A DNA stretch of 64,000 nucleotides from Methylobacterium sp. NMS14P. GTDB taxonomy: Bacteria; Pseudomonadota; Alphaproteobacteria; Rhizobiales; Beijerinckiaceae. The position numbers and the translations under genes are program-made. Positions 28,591 to 37,192 of the stretch are shown here, in pieces. Each line of letters opens with the position of its first letter. The first letter of the stretch is position 1. A model generated the notes under the pieces. The model was not told the origin of the DNA. It was given only the letters and a program-made list of their open reading frames with translations, and ran no database searches. The stretch is taken from NCBI RefSeq assembly GCF_028583545.1, contig NZ_CP087106.1:1990501-2054500 (forward strand), given 5' to 3'.

Positions 28591-30771
28591 TCAGAGCCGG
28601 GCGGTGATCGTCGCCAGCACCGTGAACGGCGCGCCGGGGGTGTTGTTGGTCGCGTTGGTCGGCGCCTCGATGTAGCGCGCGTTCGTCAGGTTGCGCATGT
28701 TCACCGACAGGCGCCAGTGGGCGTCGAAATCGTAGTACACGAGCGCGTCGAGCCGGTTGTAGGCGCCCACGGTGAAGCTGTTGTCGAGGTCGCCGTAGCG
28801 CCGGCCGACATGGGTGACGCCGAAGCCGAGCCCGAGCCCGCGCAGCGGGCCTTCCTGGAACGCGTAGGTCGTCCACAGGCTGCCGCTGAACACCGGCACG
28901 CCGGTGAGCCGGTTGCCGACCGCGAAGGTCGTGTCCTTGGTGATCCGCGCGTCGATCAGGCCGACACTGCCGATGATGCTCCAGCCGGGCAGGATCTCGC
29001 CGGCCAGGTCGGCCTCGACACCCCGCGACCGCTGCTGGCCGGTGATGACCGAGAAGGTGGGATTGCGCGGGTCGGTGGCCGCGACGTTGTCCCGGACGAT
29101 CTGGAAGGCGGCCGCGCTCAGGGTCAGGCCGGGCGTGAGATCGACCCGGGTGCCGGCCTCGACCTGCTCGCCCGTGCTGGGCGGCGGGCTCGCCACGTTC
29201 AGCACGCTGGCGGTCTGCGGCAGGAACGACGTGGCGTAGCTCGCGTAGAAGGTCAGCGGCTCGAACGGCCGGTAGATCAGCCCGACCCGCGGCGAGGCGC
29301 CGAACAGGGTCTGCTCGGGCGGCTGGGTCCGCGAGGCCGGCTGGCGGTTGAAATAGTACTGGCTGCCGAGATCGAACCGGGCCCCGACGACGAGCTGCAA
29401 GCCCGGCGCCAGCACGATCTGGTCCTGGACGTAGAGCCCGAACACCTCCAGCTTCTGCTTCAGGTCGGCCTGGAACTGGAGCGGCTGGAAGGCCGCGCCG
29501 AACATCGGGTTGAGGAAGCTGACTGGGGCGAGGTTGCCCTGCTGGGAGAAGGCGTGGCGGAAGCCGTTCGAGTACTCGAACCCGAGGAGCGCCGTATGGG
29601 CGAAGCCGAAGGTGTCGAACTTCATCACGGCCTCGGTCTGGCTGTCGACCGCGGCGAAGCGCGAGTTGACCGTGGCCTCCCGCCGGGTCAGCAGCGTGCC
29701 GGCATTGTTGACCGCTAGGGCACGGGCCGCGAACACGTCGAACGTGCCCCATTGCCCGGCGATGACCTGCCGGAGCGTCAGGTTCTCGTTGACGTCGTGC
29801 TCGGCCCGCATGGTGATCGAGTTGAACTCGCCGAAGTAGCGCGAGGACGGCTCGCCGTAGAACCGGCTGATGTTGTCGAGGGGGACGCGGCCGCGGAAGG
29901 CCACCAGCCCCTCGTCGTACTGGGTGCGCTGGTTGGTGAATTCCGAGTTCACGTAGACCCGGGTGTCGGCACTCGGCGTCCAGCTGAAGGCCGGCGCCAC
30001 GAAGACGCGCCGGTTGGTGTCGCCACCGTAGTTGCGGAAGGTCGGATCCTCCTGGGCGGCGAAGCTGAGACGCGCGGCGAGGCCCTCGACGGCGGGCAGC
30101 GCGCTCGACACGGAGCCCTGGAAGCGCCGGAAACCGAAGCTGCCGCCCTGCACGCTCGCCTCGGCCGTGGGCTCGAAGGTCGGTCGGCGGGTCACGATGT
30201 TGATGACGCCGCCGGGATCTCCCCGACCGAACAGCACGGAGGCCGGCCCCTTGATCACCTCGACGCGCTCGGCATCCACGAGGTCGCGCGTCACCGGGTA
30301 GAAGTTGATGGCCGGGTCGACCAGCACGCCGTCGACGGCGAAGACCTGCGTGGAGAAGCCGCGGATCAGGTAGTTCTGCGACCGTCCCTGCACCGTGCTG
30401 CCGAGAACCACGTTGCTGACGTTGGTCACGGCATCGGTCAGCCGCAGGTCCTGCTGATCGGTGATCACCGAGCGGGAAACGACGTTGATCGATTGCGGCG
30501 AGTCGCGCACGGGCGTGTCGGTGCGCGTGGCGGTCGCCGAGCGCGTCGCCCGGTAGCCGACGACGGGACCGTCGGCCCGCTCGCTGACGGGGCCCGTGCC
30601 CGCAACACTGAGTTCCGAGAGAACGATCTCGTCGGCGGCCGGCTCGGATTGCGCGCGGATCTCTGTCGGCGCGAGCAGAAGGAGCGACGTTGCGAGTCCA
30701 GTGCTGCAGATATTCGGGCGCGACCGGCAGTATTTGATGCGACCGACGACGTCGATCCGGGCGGCGGGCAT
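28591..30771 (-). CDS. TonB-dependent siderophore receptor
   Basis: 726 residues. The plug domain lies at about 80-190 (DSPQSINVVSRSVITDQQ, NYLIRGFSTQVFAVDGV, RVEVIKGPASVLFGRGDPGG), followed by a 22-strand barrel. The C-terminus ends DFDAHWRLSVNMRNLTNARY...ITARL. There is no STN signalling domain. The signal peptide begins unusually late (core GLATSLLLLAP at 26-36, cleavage near IRAQ). No other start codon fits and no Shine-Dalgarno sequence precedes the ATG. A Fur-like inverted repeat sits only three bases upstream of it. The product should import a ferric hydroxamate or catecholate siderophore. Confidence 0.92.
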   Translation of the reverse strand: MPAARIDVVGRIKYCRSRPNICSTGLATSLLLLAPTEIRAQSEPAADEIVLSELSVAGTGPVSERADGPVVGYRATRSATATRTDTPVRDSPQSINVVSRSVITDQQDLRLTDAVTNVSNVVLGSTVQGRSQNYLIRGFSTQVFAVDGVLVDPAINFYPVTRDLVDAERVEVIKGPASVLFGRGDPGGVINIVTRRPTFEPTAEASVQGGSFGFRRFQGSVSSALPAVEGLAARLSFAAQEDPTFRNYGGDTNRRVFVAPAFSWTPSADTRVYVNSEFTNQRTQYDEGLVAFRGRVPLDNISRFYGEPSSRYFGEFNSITMRAEHDVNENLTLRQVIAGQWGTFDVFAARALAVNNAGTLLTRREATVNSRFAAVDSQTEAVMKFDTFGFAHTALLGFEYSNGFRHAFSQQGNLAPVSFLNPMFGAAFQPLQFQADLKQKLEVFGLYVQDQIVLAPGLQLVVGARFDLGSQYYFNRQPASRTQPPEQTLFGASPRVGLIYRPFEPLTFYASYATSFLPQTASVLNVASPPPSTGEQVEAGTRVDLTPGLTLSAAAFQIVRDNVAATDPRNPTFSVITGQQRSRGVEADLAGEILPGWSIIGSVGLIDARITKDTTFAVGNRLTGVPVFSGSLWTTYAFQEGPLRGLGLGFGVTHVGRRYGDLDNSFTVGAYNRLDALVYYDFDAHWRLSVNMRNLTNARYIEAPTNATNNTPGAPFTVLATITARL

Positions 30772-30773
30772 GA

Positions 30774-30790
30774 TTTGAAATCGTTCTCAA
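30774..30790 (-). promoter_or_regulatory. Fur-like inverted repeat at the receptor start
   Basis: On the coding strand the site reads TTGAGAACGATTTCAAA, an imperfect inverted repeat similar in style to alphaproteobacterial iron-regulator boxes. It ends three bases before the receptor ATG and shares 13 bases (TTTGAARTCGTTC on the plus strand) with the repeat at 30927. Confidence 0.55.
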
Positions 30791-30926
30791 GAGCGACGTA
30801 TCGACGCGATGCGGCGTTTCTAGAGTGCAAACGCCGTCTTTTCTCAATGCCGATCGGGAAAGCGGCGGGTGACGCGCGCATCCTCTGCCCGGATGTGGCG
30901 CGGAAGGCACGCTTTGAGGGGCAATG

Positions 30927-30944
30927 CTTTGAAGTCGTTCAAAG
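30927..30944. promoter_or_regulatory. Perfect inverted repeat upstream of the siderophore receptor
   Basis: CTTTGAA-GTCG-TTCAAAG is a perfect 7+4+7 inverted repeat about 155 bases upstream of the receptor start. It contains the same TTTGAARTCGTTC core as the site at the start codon, suggesting one protein recognises both. Confidence 0.55.
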
Positions 30945-31193
30945 ATACCAACTTTTGCGTGTGCAATGCTGGGCTTCGCAACCAGCTGCAGCCCCGGACG
31001 AGCGCCGGACGCAGGCCGACTCGCGGCGTCGTGTCCTTCGCGGCATCGCGCGGGATCGCGCGGGATCGCGCGGCATCGCCCGGACGGACGGCCGGCCGGC
31101 CCGCGTGAGGGGGGATCGGGGACCGGCCGGCGTACCGCGCGCCGGATCCGACGCGCGATCGGTGATGGCGGCTGTGCCGGCGCGTCGCCGGGA

Positions 31194-31832
31194 TCAGCGG
31201 GCCGCGGGCCGCTCCGGGGGCGCCGGGGTCGGCAGGCGGCCGTCCAGTCCGGCGTCGAGGAGCGCGTGGAGCTGGGCGATCGCCGCGGCGACGTCGTAAT
31301 CAGGCAGCGCGGCCCGGCCGACGACGATCCCCTTCATCAGCGGCGCGAGCAGGGCGTAGAGCCCGGCCGGATCGCATCCCGGCGCGGTGGCGAGCGCCGC
31401 CAGGGTCGCCACGAACCAGTCGCGGCTCTCCGCCTCGGTCCGCGCCGTCATGGCGGCGATGTCCGGGTTGCGGGTCGATTCCGACCAGATCTCCACCCGC
31501 AGGGTCGCGGCCTCGCGGGTGATCGACGCGAAGTAGCGGGCGATGATGCCTAGCAACGTCCCGCGCGGGTCGCCGCTGCCCTCCATCTCGGCGACCAGGA
31601 GCGTGCCGCGCTCGCGCTCGCGCTCCACCAGCCCGAGGACCAGGGCCTCCTTGGATTCGAAGTAGCGGTAGAAGTTGCCCGGACTCATCGCGGCCTCGCG
31701 GGCGAGGTCCTGCATGGTCGTGCGATGGAAGCCGTTGCGCGCGAAGCAGGTCTCGGCGGCGTCGAGGATGTGCTCGCGCCGGGCGGACGGGTTGCCGCGG
31801 GTCTCCGCCGCCCTGTCCGCCGCGCCGGTCAC
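31194..31832 (-). CDS. TetR-family transcriptional regulator
   Basis: 212 residues from a GTG that overlaps the upstream gene's stop (GTGA), showing translational coupling. The HTH reads RREHILDAAETCFARNGFH, then LAREAAMSPGNFYRYFESKE. The C-terminal effector half is divergent. The tandem palindromes at 32157-32197, just upstream of the two-gene operon, are its probable operators, giving autorepression. Confidence 0.9.
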   Translation of the reverse strand: MTGAADRAAETRGNPSARREHILDAAETCFARNGFHRTTMQDLAREAAMSPGNFYRYFESKEALVLGLVERERERGTLLVAEMEGSGDPRGTLLGIIARYFASITREAATLRVEIWSESTRNPDIAAMTARTEAESRDWFVATLAALATAPGCDPAGLYALLAPLMKGIVVGRAALPDYDVAAAIAQLHALLDAGLDGRLPTPAPPERPAAR

Positions 31833-32128
31833 GACCCGGGCTGCGCCGTGAGGGCGACCGGGGCGACGCGGCTCTGATCCTTGCCCAGGCTGGCGACGGC
31901 GCAGGATTGCGGGCCCTGATGCAGGTCCGCGCAGATCCGGGCCTGCCAGCCGTCCGGGCCGGCGCCGGTCCAGTTGATCAGCGCCAGCCAGGCGAGGGCC
32001 AGGACGGCGCCAAAGGTCAGGTTGGCGGGGGTGCAGACGGCGCGGACGTGGGCGAGCGCGCCCGGGCCGCGGGCGCCGAAGCGCTCGGCATCGAGATCGG
32101 ACCAGCGGCCTTCGAGGATGAGAGCCAT
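31829..32128 (-). CDS. Small single-pass membrane protein in the tetR operon
   Basis: 99 residues with one hydrophobic helix (LTFGAVLALAWLALINW) flanked by polar ends. Two Cys residues follow the helix (ICADLHQGPQSCAV). It is the first gene of the operon and its stop overlaps the TetR GTG. No family recognised. The topology and paired cysteines suggest the C-terminus may be periplasmic, which is inference. Confidence 0.7.
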   Translation of the reverse strand: MALILEGRWSDLDAERFGARGPGALAHVRAVCTPANLTFGAVLALAWLALINWTGAGPDGWQARICADLHQGPQSCAVASLGKDQSRVAPVALTAQPGS

Positions 32129-32156
32129 CGCGCGCTCCTGTTTGCCTCACCCTTGT

Positions 32157-32197
32157 AATGAACGTTCATTCTCATGTCAATGAACGTTCATTCTCAT
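32157..32197. promoter_or_regulatory. Tandem TetR operators (two identical palindromes)
   Basis: The perfect 14-base palindrome AATGAACGTTCATT occurs at 32157-32170 and 32179-32192. Each copy is followed by CTCAT, so the unit is a 19-base exact direct repeat. The centres are 22 bases apart, two helical turns, so two dimers would bind the same face. It lies 29 bases upstream of the small membrane protein gene. Confidence 0.88.
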
Positions 32198-32419
32198 CGA
32201 TGGTACAGGGCGTCACCGCGGCGGCCGCTGCCGTGGCGGGGTTTGTCGGGGGCTGTGGGCGGAGCGTGGCCGGGTCTTCGACGGCGGTTCGGGGTGTGCC
32301 GGAGCGGTCGTCCGGACCGGTGCGCGGGAGGCGTGTCGCGCCGGGCCCCCGCTCCCTGCCGCCGCGGCCCCGCGGTTCCGCCGCGTCCGGGAGCCTCGTC
32401 CCGGACGCGCGGCCTGCCG

Positions 32420-34270
32420 TCAGCCGAGTGCGGCCGGCTTGAGGGCGCCGGTCCGCTCGTGGAAGTCCGGGCCGTTGGTGGTGCGGGCCACGTGGCCGGC
32501 GCGGATCAGGTAGTCGCCGAAATGCTCGCCCGGCTGCCGGCCCTTCGCGTAGTCGGCGAAGAGCGGGTCGAGGGTGTCGCGGATCTCGGAGGCCGCCACG
32601 TCCTCCCGGTAGAGCTTGCTCAGGCGCGAGCCGTCATGGGCGGCGCCCAGGTAGAGGTGGTAGCGCTCGGGGCCGCGGCCGACCAAGCCGATCTCGGAGA
32701 TGAACGGCCGGGCGCAGCCGTTCGGGCAGCCGGTGGAGCGGATCGTGATCTCCTCCTCGGCGAGCCCGTGGGACGCGAGGCTCTCCTCCAGCTCGGTCAT
32801 CAGGTCCGGCAGGTAGCGCTCGCTCTCGGCCAGCGCGAGGCCGCAGGTCGGCAGGGCCACGCAGGCGAGCGAGCTGCGCCGGAGCGCGCTGGCGCCCCGG
32901 GTCAGGCCGTACTCGTCGACCAGCGCGTCGATCTCGGCGCGCTTCTCGGCCGGGACGTTGGCGATGATGACGTTCTGGTTGCCGGTGAGGCGGAAATCGC
33001 CCTGGTGAACCTCGGCGATGCGGCGCAGCCCCGAGAGGAACTGCGCGCCGCCCTCGATGTCCTTGATCCGGCCCGAGGGCACGTAGAGCGTCAGGTGGTG
33101 GCGGCCGTCGTCGCCCTCGACCCAGCCGTAGCGGTCGCCGTTGCCGGTGAAGGTGTAGGGCTTGGGCGCGCCGAGCTTCTTGCCGACGCGCTTCTCGACC
33201 TCGGCCCGGAAGGCGTCGAGCCCGTAGCGCTCGATCGTGTACTTCAGCCGGGCGTTCTTGCGGTTCTTGCGGTTGCCCCAGTCGCGCTGGACGGTCATCA
33301 CCGCCTCGGCGACCTTCAGGGCGTCCTCGGGCTTCACGAAGCCCATCACGTCGGCGGTGCGCGGGAAGGTGTCGGGCTCGCCGTGGGTCATGCCCATGCC
33401 GCCGCCCACCGTGACGTTCCAGCCGGTGACCTGGTTCTTCTTGTCGAGGATCGCGATGAAGCCGAGGTCGTGGGCGAAGATGTCGACCTCGTTGGAGGGC
33501 GGCACCGCCACGACGGTCTTGAACTTCCGCGGCAGGTAGGTGCGGCCGTAGACCGGCTCGACCTCGGCCGCGTCCTCGCCGCCGACCACGCGCTCGCCGT
33601 CGAGCCAGATCTCGCGCCACGCGCTGGTCTTCGGCAGCAGCGAGTCGGAGATGTCCTTGGCGAGCTGGTAGGCGGCCTTGTGGGCGCCGGTCTGGGCCGG
33701 GTTCGTCGCCGCCATGACGTTGCGGTTGACGTCGCCGCAGGCCGCGATCGTGTCGAGCAGCGCGCCGTCGATGGCGGCCATCGTGCGCTTCAGGTTCGAC
33801 TTGATCACGCCGTGGTACTGGAAGGTCTGGCGCGTGGTCGCGCGCAGCGCGCCGCCCGCGTAGGTCCGGGCGATGTCGTCGAGGATCAGCCACTGCTTCG
33901 GGGTGATGACGCCGCCGGCGATGCGCAGGCGGATCATGAAGCTGTAGGCCTTGTCGAGCTTCTTCTTGGTCCGCTCGGGGCGCAGGTCGCGGTCGTCCTG
34001 CAGGTACATCCCGTGGAACTTCACGAGCTGCCCGTCATCCTCCGAGATCGCCCCGGTGGCGTGCTTCAGGAGCCCGTCCGCCAGGGTGCCGCGGAGGTAG
34101 CCGCTGGCGATCTTGATGTGCTCGTTCGCGGCGAGTTTCTCCGCGCGCGCGGCCTCGGCGTCCGTGATCGGGCGCGCGGTCGGCGGGGTCTCGTAGACGC
34201 GCTTGGCCGGCGTGGCGGTCGGGCCGGGGGCCGGGGTCTCGGCGGCGTCGCGGGGGCTGTGGTCGTCCAT
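32420..34270 (-). CDS. cysI: Sulfite reductase hemoprotein beta subunit
   Basis: 616 residues. The four cysteines that hold the 4Fe-4S/siroheme centre are present: LACVALPTCGLA (C-x5-C) and RSTGCPNGCARPF (C-x3-C). Siroheme/sulfite-binding segments TRQTFQYHGV, the Arg-rich GNRKNRKNARLKY, and TGNQNVIIANV are also there. It reduces sulfite to sulfide with electrons from CysJ. It is second in the leftward cysJ-cysI unit, after a 260-base gap filled by a REP-like element. About 40 N-terminal residues are a Pro/Ala-rich extension. Confidence 0.93.
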   Translation of the reverse strand: MDDHSPRDAAETPAPGPTATPAKRVYETPPTARPITDAEAARAEKLAANEHIKIASGYLRGTLADGLLKHATGAISEDDGQLVKFHGMYLQDDRDLRPERTKKKLDKAYSFMIRLRIAGGVITPKQWLILDDIARTYAGGALRATTRQTFQYHGVIKSNLKRTMAAIDGALLDTIAACGDVNRNVMAATNPAQTGAHKAAYQLAKDISDSLLPKTSAWREIWLDGERVVGGEDAAEVEPVYGRTYLPRKFKTVVAVPPSNEVDIFAHDLGFIAILDKKNQVTGWNVTVGGGMGMTHGEPDTFPRTADVMGFVKPEDALKVAEAVMTVQRDWGNRKNRKNARLKYTIERYGLDAFRAEVEKRVGKKLGAPKPYTFTGNGDRYGWVEGDDGRHHLTLYVPSGRIKDIEGGAQFLSGLRRIAEVHQGDFRLTGNQNVIIANVPAEKRAEIDALVDEYGLTRGASALRRSSLACVALPTCGLALAESERYLPDLMTELEESLASHGLAEEEITIRSTGCPNGCARPFISEIGLVGRGPERYHLYLGAAHDGSRLSKLYREDVAASEIRDTLDPLFADYAKGRQPGEHFGDYLIRAGHVARTTNGPDFHERTGALKPAALG

Positions 34271-34376
34271 GGGGTGAATCCGTCTGTCTGAGCGCGTCTG
34301 CCACCCCGCGCGTCAGGGGTGGGTGCCGGGCGGAACGCGTGCCGGTTCACGGGAGGGGCGGGATCCGCGACGGTCC

Positions 34377-34471
34377 CCCTCTCCCGTGCGGGAGAGGGTC
34401 GGGGTGAGGGATGCGCCCTCTCCGGAAAGACCTGGATCCCTCACCCTGTCCCTCTCCCGCCCGGGAGAGGG
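34377..34471. repeat. Composite REP-like palindrome between cysJ and cysI
   Basis: Two perfect 10-bp hairpins (CCCTCTCCCG-TG-CGGGAGAGGG at 34377-34398 and the same arms with a CC loop at 34450-34471) flank an 11-base inverted pair. That pair is GGGTGAGGGAT at 34402-34412 and ATCCCTCACCC at 34436-34446. Such symmetrical intergenic modules usually occur many times per genome. Here it divides an operon and may act as an mRNA stabiliser or partial terminator. Confidence 0.85.
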
Positions 34472-34530
34472 GTCCCGCGCCCCGTCCTGCTCCGCTGCAA
34501 TCGATCCTGCGGCCTCGGAAGGCCGGTCCG

Positions 34531-36300
34531 TCAGTAAACGTCCTGCTGGTAGCGGTGGCCGCGCTCCAGAGCCGCGACCTGCGCCTCGGCGTCGGCGGCG
34601 CTGAGGCCCTTCGCGGTCTGGTACGCTCCCACCACGGCGGCGCGCACGTCCTTGGCCATGTTCTTCGCGTCGCCGCAGACGTAGAGGTGCGCCCCCCCGT
34701 CCAGCCAGGAGACCAGCTCCCGCGCGTGCTGGGTGATCCGGTCCTGCACGTAGACCTTCTCCGGCTGGTCCCGCGAGAAGGCGACGTCGATCTTCGTGAG
34801 CGACCCGTCCTCCAGGGCGTCCTGCCACTCGAGCTGGTACAGGAAGTCGTGGGTGAAGTGCCGGTCGCCGAAGAACAGCCACGACCGCCCGGGGGCCTCG
34901 ACAGCCCGGCGCTCCTGCACGAAGGCGCGGAACGGCGCGACGCCGGTGCCCGGCCCGACCATGATGATGTCGGTGGCCGGATCCTGCGGCAGGCGGAAGT
35001 GGCGGTTCGGCTTCAGCCGCACCCGCAGCTTGGCGCCGTCGCGGATGCGGTCGGCGACGTGGACCGAGGCGACCCCCGAGCGGGCGCGGCCGTGGGTCTC
35101 GTAGCGCACCGCCGCGATGGCGAGGTGGACCTCGTCGCCCACCTCCTTGCGGGAGGAGGCGATCGAGTAGGCCCGCGGCGGCAGCGGCCGGGTGATGGTG
35201 CCGATATGCTCGGCCGTCAGCTTCGCCGGGTAGGTCTCTAGCAGGTCGATCAGGTGCCGGCCCTCGATCCAGGCCTTGGCCGCGCCGCTGTCGATCAGCG
35301 TCTGCGCGTCCGCGTGGCCGGTGGCCTTCACGAACCGCTCGATCGTGGCGGCCGACAGCGTGGTGATGTCCCGCTCGGCGAGCAGCGCCGCGCGCAGGGC
35401 CTCGTCGCCCGGGAGCCCGGCGGCGTTGAGGATCTCGTCCACCAGCTGCGGGTCGTTCTCGGGGAAGATCTCCAGCGAATCGCCCGGCTCGTAGGCCGGC
35501 GCGCCGTCCTCGAAGGCCAGCGCCAAGTGGATCGTCTCCTTGTCGGAGCGCGAGGAGTTGAGGTTCACGTGCTCGACGACCTCGACCACCGCGGGCTCGC
35601 GGCTCGGCTCGGCGTCGTCGTCCTCGCCGGACCCGGCGCGGGCGAAGTCCACCGCCACGACGTTGTCGGGCTGCTCCGCCGGGGCGAGCGCCTTCAGCGC
35701 GCCCTTGATCCAGTCGGCGGCCGGCTTCTCGAAGTCGAGGTCGAGGTCGGCGCGCTCGGCGGCGCGCTTGGCGCCCAGCGCCTCGAGGCGCGCGTCGAGC
35801 GCCTTCCCGATGGCGCAGAACTCCGCGTAGGAGGTGTCGCCGAGCGACAGCACCGCGAACTCGACGCCGTCGAGGCGCGGGGCGCCCTCCCCCATCAGCT
35901 CGCCGTAGGCCCGCACGGCCCGGGCCGGCGGCTCGCCCTCGCCCCAGGTGGCCGCGATGGCGATCAGCTTGCCGGCCTTGGGCAGGGTCGCGACGTCGAG
36001 GTCGGAGAAGTCCACGACCTTCGGCTTGAAGCCCTGCTTGCGCGCGAGCTTGGCGACGCTGCCGGCGAGCGCCTCGGAGTTCCCCGACTCGCTGGCGTAG
36101 ATCACCGTCAGCGGCGCGGCGGCCTTGGGCGGGGCGGCCGGGACCGCGGCGGGCTGGCCGCCCGCGGCGTCGAGCCCGGCCAGGAAGCCGGCGAGCCACG
36201 CGCGCTGCGTGGGGCTCGCGGCACCGAGCACCGCGTCGAGGCTGGCGCGCTCGCCGTCCCCGAACGGGGCGGTGCGCGGGAGGAGATTCTGGCGGGACAT
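34531..36300 (-). CDS. cysJ: Sulfite reductase flavoprotein alpha subunit
   Basis: 589 residues. The flavodoxin-like FMN domain covers about 60-210 (TVIYASESGNSEAL, LSLGDTSYAEFC). A connecting/FAD domain follows (RAYSIASSRKE, then SGVASVHVADR). The NADPH-binding FNR half reads VGPGTGVAPFRAFVQER, FFGDRHFTHDFLY, LYVCGDAKNMAKDV, and it ends in the characteristic DVY. It passes NADPH electrons to CysI. The ATG at 36300 is directly preceded by an in-frame GTG. A GTTCG...GAAC motif lies 47 bases upstream of the start. Confidence 0.92.
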   Translation of the reverse strand: MSRQNLLPRTAPFGDGERASLDAVLGAASPTQRAWLAGFLAGLDAAGGQPAAVPAAPPKAAAPLTVIYASESGNSEALAGSVAKLARKQGFKPKVVDFSDLDVATLPKAGKLIAIAATWGEGEPPARAVRAYGELMGEGAPRLDGVEFAVLSLGDTSYAEFCAIGKALDARLEALGAKRAAERADLDLDFEKPAADWIKGALKALAPAEQPDNVVAVDFARAGSGEDDDAEPSREPAVVEVVEHVNLNSSRSDKETIHLALAFEDGAPAYEPGDSLEIFPENDPQLVDEILNAAGLPGDEALRAALLAERDITTLSAATIERFVKATGHADAQTLIDSGAAKAWIEGRHLIDLLETYPAKLTAEHIGTITRPLPPRAYSIASSRKEVGDEVHLAIAAVRYETHGRARSGVASVHVADRIRDGAKLRVRLKPNRHFRLPQDPATDIIMVGPGTGVAPFRAFVQERRAVEAPGRSWLFFGDRHFTHDFLYQLEWQDALEDGSLTKIDVAFSRDQPEKVYVQDRITQHARELVSWLDGGAHLYVCGDAKNMAKDVRAAVVGAYQTAKGLSAADAEAQVAALERGHRYQQDVY

Positions 36301-36346
36301 CACGGGACCATGTCGGGGCCGGCGCGGCCGGTGTCAATCGAGAAAC

Positions 36347-36362
36347 GTTCGTTTTGCAGAAC
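36347..36362. promoter_or_regulatory. GTTCG-N7-GAAC motif upstream of cysJI
   Basis: The 16 bases GTTCGTTTTGCAGAAC resemble the site in the cysHDN promoter (GTTCGGTATAGCGAAC): same arms, same length and T at matching central positions. Its place between lrp and cysJ fits an operator for the leftward sulfite-reductase operon. Confidence 0.5.
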
Positions 36363-36411
36363 GGGCGGAGTTTAGGACATCACGTTCGCTGCGCTGCGAA
36401 AAAAGAGAACT

Positions 36412-36927
36412 TCATTCTCCGACCACGGCGAGGACCGGCGCGGTCCCCGGCAGGTGCCGCCCGTTCTTGGGCGGCGCCGGCAGCGGCAGGGCCGTGGTGG
36501 ACTTCACCTTCTCCATGGCGAAGCGGGAGGTGACGTTCTTGAGCGGCAGCACCGCGATGAGGTGCTTGTAGAAGCTGTCATAGGCCTGCATGTCGGCGAC
36601 GACGACCCGCAGCATGTAGTCCACGTCGCCGGCCATCCGGTAGAACTCGAGCACCTCCGGCATGGCGGAGACGGTTGCGGCGAAGCGCTGCAGCCACTCC
36701 TGGGAGTGGTCGGCCGTCTCGATGGAGACGAACACGGTCAGCCCGAGGCCGAGCTTCACCGGATCGAGCACCGCCACCCGGCGGTCGATGACCCCGTCGG
36801 CCTCCAGCTTCTGGATGCGCTTCCAGCACGGGGTCTGCGACAGGCCCACGCGCTCGCCGATCGCCGCGATGGAGAGCGTGGCGTCCGTCTGCAGCAGGGC
36901 GAGAATCTTCAGATCGATCGCGTCCAA
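36412..36927 (-). CDS. Lrp/AsnC-family transcriptional regulator
   Basis: 171 residues. N-terminal [22 protein letters not shown], then [16 protein letters not shown]. The RAM effector domain follows ([36 protein letters not shown]). Only a TTG start fits, with GGAGA five bases upstream. It lies between the leftward cysJI and rightward cysHDN genes, so control of sulfur or cysteine metabolism is plausible; cysteine-responsive members (DecR/YbaO) exist. The last 25 residues are a Pro-rich extension. Confidence 0.9.
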   Translation of the reverse strand: MDAIDLKILALLQTDATLSIAAIGERVGLSQTPCWKRIQKLEADGVIDRRVAVLDPVKLGLGLTVFVSIETADHSQEWLQRFAATVSAMPEVLEFYRMAGDVDYMLRVVVADMQAYDSFYKHLIAVLPLKNVTSRFAMEKVKSTTALPLPAPPKNGRHLPGTAPVLAVVGE

Positions 36928-37103
36928 AGCTGTCTCCGTGGGCTTCCGCCGCGCGCGAGGCGCGAGCGCATCTACGTGTCTACCGGTACCGGTGAGAATA
37001 ATCTTTTACCTCGGGCCCATGCTGCCCGCGCCGGAAGCTGTGCGCAACCGCACGCCGAACCGCGGGTCGGACCCGGCCAAGCGCGCCGGAGCGCCTTGAC
37101 TTC

Positions 37104-37119
37104 GTTCGGTATAGCGAAC
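37104..37119. promoter_or_regulatory. Near-perfect palindrome in the cysHDN promoter
   Basis: GTTCGGTATAGCGAAC is a 16-base palindrome broken at a single pair. It begins three bases after a good -35 hexamer (TTGACT, 37096-37101), so it occupies the promoter spacer. A related site precedes cysJ. The GTTCG arm ends in C-G bases facing a TATA centre, the layout of a dimeric repressor site. Confidence 0.6.
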
Positions 37120-37192
37120 ATTTCGACCGTTCGACAACAGGCACGGCGCGGGCCGTGGCCTTTCCACCACGCGAACCCCGGGACATGGCGCG

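Larger units (their letters stand above)
30772..31193. other. Promoter region of the siderophore receptor
   Basis: About 420 non-coding bases. It contains two related inverted repeats (30774-30790 and 30927-30944). It also holds a perfect 8-bp hairpin at 30812-30836 (CGGCGTTT / AAACGCCG) that would lie in the receptor leader. The part nearest the TetR gene is GC-rich and shows nothing. Confidence 0.5.
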
